Assembly: GCA_029212615.1 (NCBI GenBank)
Contig: JARGPJ010000001.1
Coordinates: 519,547-583,546 of the forward strand
Length of the DNA stretch: 64,000 bases
Direction of reading: 5' to 3'
DNA from: Verrucomicrobiales bacterium
GTDB taxonomy: Bacteria; Verrucomicrobiota; Verrucomicrobiia; Verrucomicrobiales; DEV007
Below the pieces are notes generated by a model. That model was given only the letters and a program-made list of their open reading frames with translations. It ran no database searches and was not told the origin of the DNA. Made by a program: the position numbers and the translations under genes. Of this stretch, positions 28,029-36,927 are shown in pieces (position 1 is the stretch's first letter; every line of letters begins with the position of its first letter).

Positions 28029-29483
28029 TCAATGCTTCACGCGGCCGATATCCGGAAAGACCAGCTGCTGAAGCCCGTCAGGCACGACATTGGCCCCATC
28101 GATTCGATCGTGTAATCTCTCCGCCATCATGGAAATGATCTCAGCATGTGCTTCACTCTCATGAGCCAGATTATGCAACTCCTCCGGATCAGTTTTATGA
28201 TCATAGAGCTCCGCTCCATCTTTACCCTGCTCTCCCCACTCCGTATATCGATACCGGTCAGAGCGGAGGCTGTAGCCTGAGGAATACTGGCTCAAGGCAT
28301 CCTCACGAGGAGTTGCCGAGACATCGTTCAATGCCGGGACAAGACTAACTCCCGACAAATACTCCGGCTGTTTCAATCCGCAAAGCTCAGCAAGCGTCGG
28401 GTAGATATCAAGCATCTCAGCAGGGGAAGTTGAAACCTCACCCACCATTTTCTGGCCGGGTGAAGAAATGATCAAAGGGACTCGAGTGGCATTCTCAAAC
28501 AGAGTCGTCTTCTGCCAATGGCCATGCTCACCCATGTGATAACCGTGATCCGAAGTGAAAACGACGACCGTATTTTCGGCCAGACCTGTCGCTTCAAGAC
28601 TATCTAGAATTTTACCCAACTGGGCGTCAGCGAAAGTGATTGAGGCGTAGTATGCCTGAATTGCCTGACGGGCAAGGCGGTCTTCGAGATCAAGTTGGTC
28701 CTTCTTTCGGCGGATCGACTTAAGAGCAGATGCAGGGAGCGTCTCGTCATAACCCTCCGGAACGGTCGGCACGTCTATCTCATCGAGTGGATATAGATCG
28801 AAATACTCCTTAGGGGCGACATAGGGGGTATGAGGACGGAACAACCCCACCGCGAGAAAGAAGGCCCGGTCCTCTTTGCTGTATTTCTCCAGCTCTTTCA
28901 CCGCTGCGGCCGCCGCCAGCCCGTCCGTCTGCTCCTCATCCGTTCCCTCAGCAGCCAACCAGCTGAGCGTTCCACCATAGCTACCGGGGATGAGCGAGAA
29001 AATCTTATCCTCCTCTTCAACATCCCGTCCGCGGGGATTAATCGTGTAGTCCCATGAGTAGGGGTCATCATGACCCGCTGTTCCAATATGTTTCGGGACC
29101 TGGTAATGGTATAGCTTTCCAATCCGGGTGGAGAAGTAATCATTCTCCCGAAAGAGCTGCGGCATCGTTGTCAGATTCGGCGTGTGCTCACGGACGTAGA
29201 TCGAATTGGTGTGAACCAGGGTCTGATCAGGATAAAGACCCGTCAGAAAAGAAGCGCGGCTGGGCCCGCAAAGAGCATACTGGCAGTGGGCATTATCGAA
29301 TCGCACCCCACTTGCCGCGAGACGATCAATGTTGGGTGTTTTAACCAGAGGATGGCCATAGCTGCCAATGTCGCAGTTTAAGTCATCGCAGATCAGGAAG
29401 AGCACATTCGGCTGCTCAGCGCGGAGTGAGAGCGGGGCAATAACCAAAAATAAAACCAGAAAACAAAGAACGGGGGATTTCAT
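28029..29483 (-). CDS. Secreted iduronate-2-sulfatase-like sulfatase
   Basis: A 484-residue sulfatase with a Sec signal peptide (about 1-22, cut near RAEQ). The active-site motif is CGPSR with Cys72 in ALCGPSRASFLTGLYPDQT, the variant typical of iduronate-2-sulfatase-like enzymes. Metal ligands are seen as FLICDDLNCDIGSYGH at the N-terminus and VFTSDHGYHMGEHGHWQKTT near residue 310. It probably removes sulfate groups from uronate-containing glycans after maturation by a formylglycine-generating enzyme, which is not in this window. It is the second sulfatase here, of a different family and export route from the first. Apparently monocistronic. Confidence 0.9.
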   Translation of the reverse strand: MKSPVLCFLVLFLVIAPLSLRAEQPNVLFLICDDLNCDIGSYGHPLVKTPNIDRLAASGVRFDNAHCQYALCGPSRASFLTGLYPDQTLVHTNSIYVREHTPNLTTMPQLFRENDYFSTRIGKLYHYQVPKHIGTAGHDDPYSWDYTINPRGRDVEEEDKIFSLIPGSYGGTLSWLAAEGTDEEQTDGLAAAAAVKELEKYSKEDRAFFLAVGLFRPHTPYVAPKEYFDLYPLDEIDVPTVPEGYDETLPASALKSIRRKKDQLDLEDRLARQAIQAYYASITFADAQLGKILDSLEATGLAENTVVVFTSDHGYHMGEHGHWQKTTLFENATRVPLIISSPGQKMVGEVSTSPAEMLDIYPTLAELCGLKQPEYLSGVSLVPALNDVSATPREDALSQYSSGYSLRSDRYRYTEWGEQGKDGAELYDHKTDPEELHNLAHESEAHAEIISMMAERLHDRIDGANVVPDGLQQLVFPDIGRVKH

Positions 29484-29579
29484 CCGCCTGTTATAATCCT
29501 CCGCCCGCTTTCCTGCAATGGCGGCTTCAGGGAAGGAAGGCCGAACCGGTAGGGTGAACGCCCTCCATTCGACGACAGC

Positions 29580-32078
29580 CTACCCGAAGAGCATCATCTG
29601 AGGATCGTCTCCATCCGGCTCTTCACGGGCTTTAGCAGGCTTCTTCGCCGGTGGAGTGGATTCAGCGGTCGGCGGCGCTTCGCCTTCAAGTCCGGCGAGA
29701 ATCTGCTTTGCACGATCAATGATCGAGTCAGGCAAACCGGCAAGCCGGGCAACCTGAATACCGTAGCTCTTATCAGCAGCGCCGGGCACGATCTGCCTGA
29801 GAAAAATAATCTGATCATTCCACTCCCGGACCGCGATGTTGTAGTTATTCACCGCGGGACGGCTCCCCGCCAACTGGGTGAGCTCATGGTAGTGGGTTGC
29901 GAAAAGAGTTCGACACCCCACTTCATCGTGAAGGTGCTCAACGACACTCCACGCAATGGAAAGACCATCATAGGTAGCCGTCCCCCGGCCAATCTCATCC
30001 AGAATGACAAGGCTGTGTTCCGTCGCATTGTTCGCAATCAGAGCAGTCTCAGTCATTTCGACCATAAAGGTCGACTGCCCTTTTGCGAGATCGTCGCTTG
30101 CTCCGACCCGGGTAAAGATACGATCGACCAAACCGACTTCCGCACTCTCGGCCGGTACAAAACTCCCGATCTGAGCCATGAGCGTGATAAGGGCAACCTG
30201 TCGAATGTATGTCGATTTACCCGCCATGTTCGGCCCGGTGATAAGCATGAACCGATTCTCCACCGGATGAATCTCTGTATCATTCGGAACAAATTTCTCC
30301 TCCCCGATGTTCTGATCGAGCACCGGATGCCGTCCCTTCTTAATCACAAGATTCTGCGTCTCATTGAGAAAGGGGCGGCAATAGCCAAACAACCTGGAAG
30401 TCTCTGCAAAACTGGTGAGCACATCAATCTCCGCGAGTGCTGCCGCCGTTTCCTGAATCGCTTCGAGATACTCGAGAACACTCTCGCGAAGGTTCAGAAA
30501 TTCATCATACTCAAGCGTCCGCAATCTCTCGTCCGCGCCGAGGATCTTATTCTCGACCTCTTTCAGCTCAGGGGTGATGAACCGCTCGGCATTCGCCATG
30601 GTTTGCTTTCGCGTGTACTCAGGCGGGGTCTTCTCGAGATGACTTTTCGTTATTTCGATGAAGTATCCAAAGACGGCGTTGTATTTTATCTTGAGGGAGG
30701 GAATCCCGGTTCGCTCCTGCTCACGAGCCTGCAAATCGGCAACCCACTGTTTGCCCTCGCTGGTGGCGCGACGCAATTCATCAATCGCTTCACTGTAACC
30801 GTCCGCGAAAATCCCGCCGTCCTTCAGCTGAGCGGGCGGCTCATCACAGATCGCTCTCCCTAACATATCAACCAAATCATTAAAATCACCAAGACGACGA
30901 CTCAACTCTCCCACGAGCGAGGCGTCACCGAGAGCGGCGATATGCTCTCTGACCTCCGGAACTTTTCTGAGGGAAACTTCAAGAGCCTTAAGATCACGCG
31001 CATTGCCCGACCCCTGGCTGAGGCGGCTGATCGTCCTTTCCACATCACGAACCTCGGCAAAAGACTCCCGAATCTGGTTGAGCACAAATGGCTCGCGAAT
31101 GAGAGACTCAACAACATCCTGCCGCGCGACAAGCGTTTCGAGGTCCCGAATGGGGTGAAGAACCCAGTTTCGCAGCTTACGGGCCCCCATCGGCGTGGAA
31201 GTCCGGTCAATCGCCCCGAGGAGCGATGCTTTCACTCCCCCGGATCGACTTGTGACAAGATCGAGATTCGCCTGACTCGCGGCATCGATGAGCACGTAGG
31301 AATCCGTTTGGTACGCCTGAAGTGAACGGAGATGACTGACGCTGCGACGCAACTGAGTCTCTACATAATGGAGAACCGCTCCGGCAGCGCCGATCGCCGG
31401 AAGAAGATCCTGACAACCAAACCCGTCGAGCGATTGCACTTTAAAATGCTGCTTCAGCGTGTATTCCGCCTGGTCGATCAGGAAAGTGTAACCATCGTAA
31501 TCCTGAGCGTTCGGAAGGAGATCGAATTCGGAGGCCTGCTCCTCTGAAAACAGAAGCTCACTGGGCCGGAGCCGATTCAATTCGTCTTCGAAAGCAGCGC
31601 GGTCCGTAAACTCGGTGACACGAAATTCGCCGGTCGTGTGTTCGATATAAGCCAGGCCAATTCGACCCTTCAACTGAAAAGCCGCTGCCAGATAATTGGA
31701 GCGGGCTGAATCAAGAAGATTTAAATCATCGATCGTTCCCGCACTGATGATTTGCTTAATCTCACGCTCAACAATTTTCCCGGGCTGCGGCTCAGTCGTT
31801 TGCTCAGCAAGAGCAATGCGCTTGCCCGCTTTGATGAGTTTAGCCATGTAACCTTCCGCGGCGTGATGCGGCACCCCGCACATCGGCATGCCGTTTCTTT
31901 TCGTGAGCGCCACGTTGAGAATCGGGGATGCCACCTGCGCGTCCTCAAAAAAGAGCTCGTAGAAATCACCCAGCCGATAGAGAAGGAGGACATCATCAGG
32001 CAGCTCACGGCGCATCGCCTGATACTGCTGCATCATGGGTGTCAGCTTGCCCCCGGAGTTTCCGCTTTTTCCTGCCAT
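29580..32078 (-). CDS. mutS: DNA mismatch repair protein MutS
   Basis: An 832-residue mismatch-recognition ATPase. The N-terminal domain has the mismatch-wedge motif FYE (Phe39, Glu41 in YRLGDFYELFFEDA). The lever, clamp and connector regions follow, and the ATPase has Walker A GPNMAGKSTYIRQ at about 614-626, STFMVEM, the Walker B ILDEIGRGTATYDG and the TLFATHYHELT switch. The last 40 residues contain a proline/lysine-rich tail and end in DPQMMLFG, which resembles a clamp-binding peptide. No mutL in the window. Single gene. Confidence 0.96.
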   Translation of the reverse strand: MAGKSGNSGGKLTPMMQQYQAMRRELPDDVLLLYRLGDFYELFFEDAQVASPILNVALTKRNGMPMCGVPHHAAEGYMAKLIKAGKRIALAEQTTEPQPGKIVEREIKQIISAGTIDDLNLLDSARSNYLAAAFQLKGRIGLAYIEHTTGEFRVTEFTDRAAFEDELNRLRPSELLFSEEQASEFDLLPNAQDYDGYTFLIDQAEYTLKQHFKVQSLDGFGCQDLLPAIGAAGAVLHYVETQLRRSVSHLRSLQAYQTDSYVLIDAASQANLDLVTSRSGGVKASLLGAIDRTSTPMGARKLRNWVLHPIRDLETLVARQDVVESLIREPFVLNQIRESFAEVRDVERTISRLSQGSGNARDLKALEVSLRKVPEVREHIAALGDASLVGELSRRLGDFNDLVDMLGRAICDEPPAQLKDGGIFADGYSEAIDELRRATSEGKQWVADLQAREQERTGIPSLKIKYNAVFGYFIEITKSHLEKTPPEYTRKQTMANAERFITPELKEVENKILGADERLRTLEYDEFLNLRESVLEYLEAIQETAAALAEIDVLTSFAETSRLFGYCRPFLNETQNLVIKKGRHPVLDQNIGEEKFVPNDTEIHPVENRFMLITGPNMAGKSTYIRQVALITLMAQIGSFVPAESAEVGLVDRIFTRVGASDDLAKGQSTFMVEMTETALIANNATEHSLVILDEIGRGTATYDGLSIAWSVVEHLHDEVGCRTLFATHYHELTQLAGSRPAVNNYNIAVREWNDQIIFLRQIVPGAADKSYGIQVARLAGLPDSIIDRAKQILAGLEGEAPPTAESTPPAKKPAKAREEPDGDDPQMMLFG

Positions 32079-32190
32079 TTCGTGGCCATCACCTTAGAGC
32101 GACGGAGTAGGGCGGCAAGAGGAAGTTAACCGCTCATTTGAAGCGCTTGAAAAGATCAACCGCTCCACCCGGCCCTTCGTCCGGTAAACC

Positions 32191-32811
32191 TCAACTCTCA
32201 ATCGATTGACGCCATGCCCGGAAAGCCCTCTCTCTCGGAGCCATGTAATCCTTCATTTCGGTAAAACTGACCGGCAGGTACCCGGTCGCATCGACTCCGA
32301 CATCACGGGTAAGGAGCTTCGGATTCTCAGCATCCTCCTTTGTGAGCCGTCCATGAACGTGGCCATAGAGATGCCAGGCCCCGTGGAACGCTTTGTCCCA
32401 ACTGCGCATGGGATAATGGTTCAGCCAGATCTTTTTCCCTTCATGCTTGATCATCCCCTGGTCGATCACGCTGTCGAAAAGCGAATCATAAGACGGGAGA
32501 TCATGATTTCCGCGGACAAAATTGACCCGGGGGCAATGAATCCGGTCACGATAAGCAGCCGCCTCATCGTGGGAGCCGAGGCAAAAATCCCCGAGAATCC
32601 AAAGCGTGTCGTTCATCCCGACCCGCTCATTGATCGCCTCAATGAGTCCGGCATCATGACGCTCAACCGTTTCAGCTGAAACCTTCCACAATCCGCGCCC
32701 CTCTCCCTCTGCCCGGCGCTGCTCAGCCTCCGATAAAAAGGGCCGGTTACAGTATTTGATAATGTTCCCGTGTCCAAAGTGGAGGTCGGCAGTAAACCAG
32801 AGTTCAGGCAT
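32191..32811 (-). CDS. Metallophosphoesterase
   Basis: The ATG at 32811 gives a 206-residue protein starting MPELWFTADLHFGHGNII, the first metal-binding block of calcineurin-like phosphoesterases (D-x-H). The other blocks are ILGDFCLGS (GD), VNFVRGNHD (GNHD), NHYPMRSWDKA and YGHVHGRL (GHxH). The in-frame extension to 32958 lies over the divergent gene and was rejected. Similar short proteins hydrolyse phosphodiesters of unknown identity. The gene is divergent from the PcfJ-like gene with 42 bp between the chosen starts, suggesting a shared regulatory region. Confidence 0.85.
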   Translation of the reverse strand: MPELWFTADLHFGHGNIIKYCNRPFLSEAEQRRAEGEGRGLWKVSAETVERHDAGLIEAINERVGMNDTLWILGDFCLGSHDEAAAYRDRIHCPRVNFVRGNHDLPSYDSLFDSVIDQGMIKHEGKKIWLNHYPMRSWDKAFHGAWHLYGHVHGRLTKEDAENPKLLTRDVGVDATGYLPVSFTEMKDYMAPRERAFRAWRQSIES

Positions 32812-32853
32812 GATGAAACAAATTTGCCACCGAAAAAGAAATCGGAAAAAACG

Positions 32854-34230
32854 ATGCTCGTGATCAGCGGGATCGAAAAACAGATCCCGCGTCATCATGA
32901 ATTTGCAAGATGCCGTGTCATGTATTTTGATGCCAGTCCGATGCCCCGTTCCGCACAACTGGACATCCCCGCCGATGTCTTTGAAGCCGGATCACTGTAT
33001 CTTTTTAAAGACGTCGTGGAGATGCGTCTCACCGCCACACCCGTTCCGAGGGCGGTGAGACGCCAGGGGGCGGGGCAGGCATGGGTGCCGTTTATCCCCG
33101 AGTTTCGCGTCGTGCACCCCTACCGCCCCCGCAGGGCCCCGGTGAAGAAGTCGGAAAATCCGGACCAACTTGCCTTCGATTTCTTTGGCGAAACCTTCAC
33201 CCCTGAGTCTCCTGTCCGCGAAACTCCGGCACAGCGGAGGCGGCGTGCCTTTGATCAGTTCCGCTTTTCGATGCCGAAAGCATTTGCGAAAGTGATAGAA
33301 CCCTTCAAAACACATCAATGGCCGCTCCTCGTCCTCCTGAGCCACGATGAACTCGCCCTTGAACTGGCCTCAAGCAATCCGGCCCTCGCTTTTTTCCTCG
33401 CTCAGAAAATAGGAGGCGACGTCCCCATGATTCAAGCCCTGCGTTGCTGTTCCATGCGCCAGCGGGATCTCATGGATGTCCTCGACCTGCCAAACACCAA
33501 CGGCGCGGTGAAACTTTTCCGGAAAATTGAGCCGGCGTCCCTAAATGGTGATAACTGGCCCTCCATGCTCGAGATTTTCAGTCGGGAACTCTCCAATATA
33601 AAATCCCCGCTGAATCACCTCGAGGCAATCAATTCCGGCGTCATCGAAATCCTTTCAAATCCAGCCGCCGCACGAGCAGTCGCCCCTTCCCTTCTCGAAG
33701 AAGTGGCCCGGGACAAAGCCGAAAACCACCGGGGGAGAATCATTCATATGATCACCGGGACACTGCAAATGCAGGAGGAATTACGCGACGATGGCAGCAG
33801 TCACGCCAAGCGAACCCACTTCACCAGCCTTAGCCGCCTGAAGGAAACCCACGAAGAGGTCACGAAACGATACCGGCGGCGAATCAGACAGCTCATCGAG
33901 GCTAATCAGCACGATACCGAGCACTTCAGGCGCCCTCCTCTCCCCGGCATCCCCGGAAAGATTGAACCGATCACGAGCCCTGAGGGACTTGTCAACGAAG
34001 GCGAGGAGCAGGGCAACTGCGTCGCAAGCTACGCCGAACGGGTGAGACAGGGCTCCACCTTCATTTACCGGGTTCTTCAACCGGAGCGCGCCACCCTTTC
34101 CCTCGTCAAGCGATCTCCCTTTTCCGATTGGCAAATCGGTGAGTTGGAATCGAAATACAACACCGATGTTCAAGGCGAAACCGAGGATTTTGTTGAAGCA
34201 TGGCTTGTCCGCCATCAGAGCATGATTTGA
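32854..34230 (+). CDS. PcfJ-like protein
   Basis: A 458-residue protein from the ATG at 32854, preceded by GGAAAA; a GTG at 32770 would overlap the divergent phosphoesterase. The C-terminal part (about 365-455) matches the PcfJ-like domain: EGLVNEGEEQGNCVASYAER with the conserved Cys, then FIYRVLQPERATLSLVKRSP and WQIGELESKYN. The N-terminal half, including a basic linker near 110-150 and a helical body, is not recognised. PcfJ was named from a conjugative plasmid, but chromosomal homologues have no known function. No mobile-element genes surround this copy. Confidence 0.6.
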   Translation: MLVISGIEKQIPRHHEFARCRVMYFDASPMPRSAQLDIPADVFEAGSLYLFKDVVEMRLTATPVPRAVRRQGAGQAWVPFIPEFRVVHPYRPRRAPVKKSENPDQLAFDFFGETFTPESPVRETPAQRRRRAFDQFRFSMPKAFAKVIEPFKTHQWPLLVLLSHDELALELASSNPALAFFLAQKIGGDVPMIQALRCCSMRQRDLMDVLDLPNTNGAVKLFRKIEPASLNGDNWPSMLEIFSRELSNIKSPLNHLEAINSGVIEILSNPAAARAVAPSLLEEVARDKAENHRGRIIHMITGTLQMQEELRDDGSSHAKRTHFTSLSRLKETHEEVTKRYRRRIRQLIEANQHDTEHFRRPPLPGIPGKIEPITSPEGLVNEGEEQGNCVASYAERVRQGSTFIYRVLQPERATLSLVKRSPFSDWQIGELESKYNTDVQGETEDFVEAWLVRHQSMI

Positions 34231-34285
34231 AGAAATTTGAACTTTCCCGCTTTTCACTCGTCCAATAGAAAAACCATCCTTAGAT

Positions 34286-34639
34286 ATGAAAAGAAAATTC
34301 TTCCTCCTCGCCCTTCCCCTCGCCGCTGCCGGAGCCTTCCTCCTCCAGGGGAACGCCAACTCAGCCGAACAATCCGATCTCCGAATTCTGAAATTCGAAG
34401 CAGACTGGTGCGGCCCCTGCCAGCAAATGAAACCCATTTTCGAAAAGGTCTCAAAAAGCCTCAGCAGCAAAGCCAGCTTTCAGACGATTAACGTCGATAA
34501 ACAGCCCGGCCTTGCTGACCGCTATAAGGTCAGCGTGCTTCCTACCGTCATCGCCGTTAAGGGAGGCAAAGAAGTCGATCGCACGACGGGCTACATGAAC
34601 AACCTCCGCCTGAAGGGATTCGTTCAGAAGAATCTCTAA
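34286..34639 (+). CDS. Exported thioredoxin-like protein
   Basis: A 117-residue protein with an N-terminal signal or anchor (about 1-27) and one thioredoxin fold. The redox motif is WCGPC at residues 41-45 within LKFEADWCGPCQQMKPIFEK, and the cis-proline loop is VSVLPTVIAVKGG. With export it should act as a periplasmic thiol-disulfide oxidoreductase, for example in cytochrome maturation or disulfide reduction. It lies 55 bp after the PcfJ-like gene on the same strand and is convergent with tatC. Short for a TlpA/ResA protein, closer to plain thioredoxin. Confidence 0.85.
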   Translation: MKRKFFLLALPLAAAGAFLLQGNANSAEQSDLRILKFEADWCGPCQQMKPIFEKVSKSLSSKASFQTINVDKQPGLADRYKVSVLPTVIAVKGGKEVDRTTGYMNNLRLKGFVQKNL

Positions 34640-34656
34640 TCAAACGGATGCCTCAA

Positions 34657-34676
34657 CGGGGTTGGGAACAACCCCG
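34657..34676 (+). other. Short perfect hairpin between convergent genes
   Basis: An 8-bp perfect stem with a 4-base GGAA loop lies between the stop of the thioredoxin gene (34639) and the stop of tatC (34695). It has no T-tract on either side, so a terminator role is only possible. Confidence 0.35.
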
Positions 34677-34694
34677 GTCAGGGTGACCGCCCGA

Positions 34695-36392
34695 TCACCC
34701 CAGCATCAAGCGATCGATCATCGCGTTCAGCTTCTTCGATCCGAGGCCGGGCACTTTTTCAACATCGTCAAAGGTCTCAAACGGGCGGTGATCAATGATC
34801 GCTTCAGCCATTTTCGGGCCCACTCCGGGCAGGCTCACGAGTTCTTCAACACTCGCATGATTCAGATCCACAATCGGACCTGATGGCGCACAGGCCTCGT
34901 CGTCTTTGAAGGTATCGTCTTCGACGACTTCCTCTTCTTTCACCGGAGACAAGTCCTCTTTTTCCGCATGGTCGCTCTCCATGCCGTGATGAGGATCATG
35001 CTCATCCATGTGATGATGCGGGTCATCTTCGTGACCGTCATGCCAGTAATGGCCATCTTCGTGCCAACTTTCGTCGTGCTCATGATCATGATACGGATCA
35101 CTTCCGTGAAGGCCGTCACGGGCAACTCCTCCCGTGCCACCATGATCACTTTCCGCCTCATAGAGATGAGCGTGCTCTCTCTCATACTGCTCGATCTCGG
35201 CCTGATGAATCTCAGCTTTTTCCTCCTCGGTCAGTTCGTCGGACGGTTTTGAATAAAGTCGCTCCAGACGTGTCTTCCGTGCCTCCTCCTCCGCACGCTC
35301 CTTTTTCTCGCGGGAACGCTCCAACATTGAGGCGATGAGAATACAAATCTCGTAGAGGAAAATCATCGGACCGCCGAGAAGCCCGAGCGTCATGATATCC
35401 GGCGGAGTCAATATCGCAGCCGCAACGAGGATAATGATCCATGCGTAGGTCCTCGTTGAACGCATCACCCGTGCCGTGAGGAGCTCCAGTTTCACCAGAA
35501 TCGTCACCACCACCGGCAACTGAAAACTGATCCCGAAGACAAGCATGAGCCGTGAGATGAAATTGATGTATTCGCCGATGCGATAGACACTCCGCCCCCC
35601 CTTTGTCTCGACGATGACCAGCTTCTCTCTCGTCTCATCATAGCGCAGCGCCAGGTTCGAAGCCTCCACCGTGGTAAAACTGTTCCGGATCATGTCACGG
35701 ACTTCGGATCGCATCTCCGGCGTGAGATTCGATTTTTCGGGTGCCTCCTTTTTCTCACCTTCTTTCAACGGCGTGTAGACTTGTCCGTCAATCCCGACCA
35801 ATGACAGCTCACCGATCGATTTCTCCATCGCCTGCTTCGTCGGATCAATGTTCGAAATCCGCTCATTCTCGAACACATAGAAGAATTTCAAGGCCACCGG
35901 GGCCGCGAGAAAAAAGGCAAAGGCAACGCCGACCAGGAAAAGAACAAATCCCACCGCAGCACCGGGAATGACGGCCTTTTTCTCAACCTGCCGCAAGCCG
36001 GGAAGGATGAACTGAAACAAAAAGTAGACCGTAAAGGGGAACGTCAGAATCACCCCGCTGAAGAACGACAGCTTCAGCATGAGGACGATAAACTCCGGCG
36101 GACTCAGGGTAATCAGATCAAGCCTCTCCCATAAAGAAACCCCGTCAGATATCTGAGCCAGAGGCATCTTTGCCGGAATCTGAATCAGTTCGAAAATTTG
36201 AGTGTGAAAGGCAAAACAGGCAAAGGTGGAAACCGAAAGCGTGATCCCTATCTTGATCAAAGTGGATCGTAGATCCTCCAGATGATCCAGAAACGGCTTT
36301 TCATGGGCGTCGAATCCTTCATCCGCACCAACACGGGCACGGGAAGCGTCTTCGCGCAGTTTGAACAGTTTTTCGAAGGCAGTTTTCAGCAT
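34695..36392 (-). CDS. tatC: TatC with loop insertion, His-rich linker and C-terminal HhH domain
   Basis: A 565-residue protein, more than twice the usual TatC size. The TatC core is clear: HLEDLRSTLIKIG at the N-terminus (37-49), PGLRQVEKKAVIP in the first cytoplasmic loop (131-143) and LTPPDIMTLGLLGGPMIFLY near 328-347. Two additions are odd: about 100 charged residues (about 176-273) are inserted in the second periplasmic loop, and after the last helix (about 352) a charged helix leads to a segment (about 414-476) with 16 histidines, then a ComEA-like double helix-hairpin-helix (505-563; VDLNHASVEELVSLPGVGP and KVPGLGSKKL). Core function is export of folded proteins such as the two RR-signal proteins in this window. 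No tatA/B nearby. Confidence 0.92.
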   Translation of the reverse strand: MLKTAFEKLFKLREDASRARVGADEGFDAHEKPFLDHLEDLRSTLIKIGITLSVSTFACFAFHTQIFELIQIPAKMPLAQISDGVSLWERLDLITLSPPEFIVLMLKLSFFSGVILTFPFTVYFLFQFILPGLRQVEKKAVIPGAAVGFVLFLVGVAFAFFLAAPVALKFFYVFENERISNIDPTKQAMEKSIGELSLVGIDGQVYTPLKEGEKKEAPEKSNLTPEMRSEVRDMIRNSFTTVEASNLALRYDETREKLVIVETKGGRSVYRIGEYINFISRLMLVFGISFQLPVVVTILVKLELLTARVMRSTRTYAWIIILVAAAILTPPDIMTLGLLGGPMIFLYEICILIASMLERSREKKERAEEEARKTRLERLYSKPSDELTEEEKAEIHQAEIEQYEREHAHLYEAESDHGGTGGVARDGLHGSDPYHDHEHDESWHEDGHYWHDGHEDDPHHHMDEHDPHHGMESDHAEKEDLSPVKEEEVVEDDTFKDDEACAPSGPIVDLNHASVEELVSLPGVGPKMAEAIIDHRPFETFDDVEKVPGLGSKKLNAMIDRLMLG

Positions 36393-36631
36393 GACAATCG
36401 ACCGTGAATTCGGAAGGTTGGAATAGTAGCCCGAAATTTGAAAACGGCAAAGACCACGCTTAGAGGCCCCGAATCGCGTCCCCCCTTATTCTGTTACAGA
36501 AAAAAAATCGCTTTTGCGTGAGCGTCCACACTTGAAAAGGCAGCCCTCAGTGATAATTAGCCTAACCCGAATAGCGGGTAGTGCGGCGCCAATGGCCGCA
36601 AGATGGAATATAAAGGAGGAAAGATAACGCC

Positions 36632-36865
36632 ATGTTCGGCAACGACGGAGATAATCAAAGATCGGATAATCAACCGATTCACACGGAAAAAGTGGTCGCA
36701 GACCGAAAGATATTCTTTCTCGACCTCAAAGAAAACGACCGCGGTCAGTTCGTAAAAATCACGGAGGACGTCCGCGGGAGAAGGGATACGATCATGGTAC
36801 CCGGCGAAATCCTCGACGATTTCATCGACGCGCTCATCGCGGTGAAAGAAGCAGCGGACGCTTAA
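36632..36865 (+). CDS. PUR-alpha-like nucleic-acid-binding protein (DUF3276)
   Basis: A 77-residue protein with one PUR repeat, as in DUF3276/BpuR-type proteins of spirochaetes and Bacteroidetes. The beta-strand pattern VVADRKIFFLDLKENDRGQF followed by VKITEDVRGRRDTIMVPGEIL and a C-terminal helix (FIDALIAVKEA) fits that fold. It probably binds single-stranded DNA or RNA. A strong ribosome-binding site (AAAGGAGG) lies 12 bases upstream of the ATG, behind a GC-rich hairpin-forming leader (36556-36604). It heads a run with yicC, gmk and coaB on the same strand. Confidence 0.8.
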   Translation: MFGNDGDNQRSDNQPIHTEKVVADRKIFFLDLKENDRGQFVKITEDVRGRRDTIMVPGEILDDFIDALIAVKEAADA

Positions 36866-36891
36866 AGCGTTCGCTTGAAGCGTTCGCTTGA
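36866..36891. repeat. 13-bp perfect tandem duplication
   Basis: Two identical 13-base copies (36866-36878 and 36879-36891) stand directly after the stop codon of the PUR-like gene and 37 bases before the yicC start. Likely a slippage duplication; it can also fold back on itself in part. Confidence 0.9.
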
Positions 36892-36927
36892 GTCTGGATT
36901 TTTCCCGCGATACGCGCACTGTGCCCG

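Noticed and set aside
29886..30863. 325-codon open frame on the plus strand
   Set aside because: Antisense to mutS, no recognisable protein features.
32812..32958. N-terminal extension of the phosphoesterase
   Set aside because: The extra 49 codons run over the start of the divergent PcfJ-like gene and lack family similarity; the D-x-H block sits at the N-terminus with the ATG at 32811.
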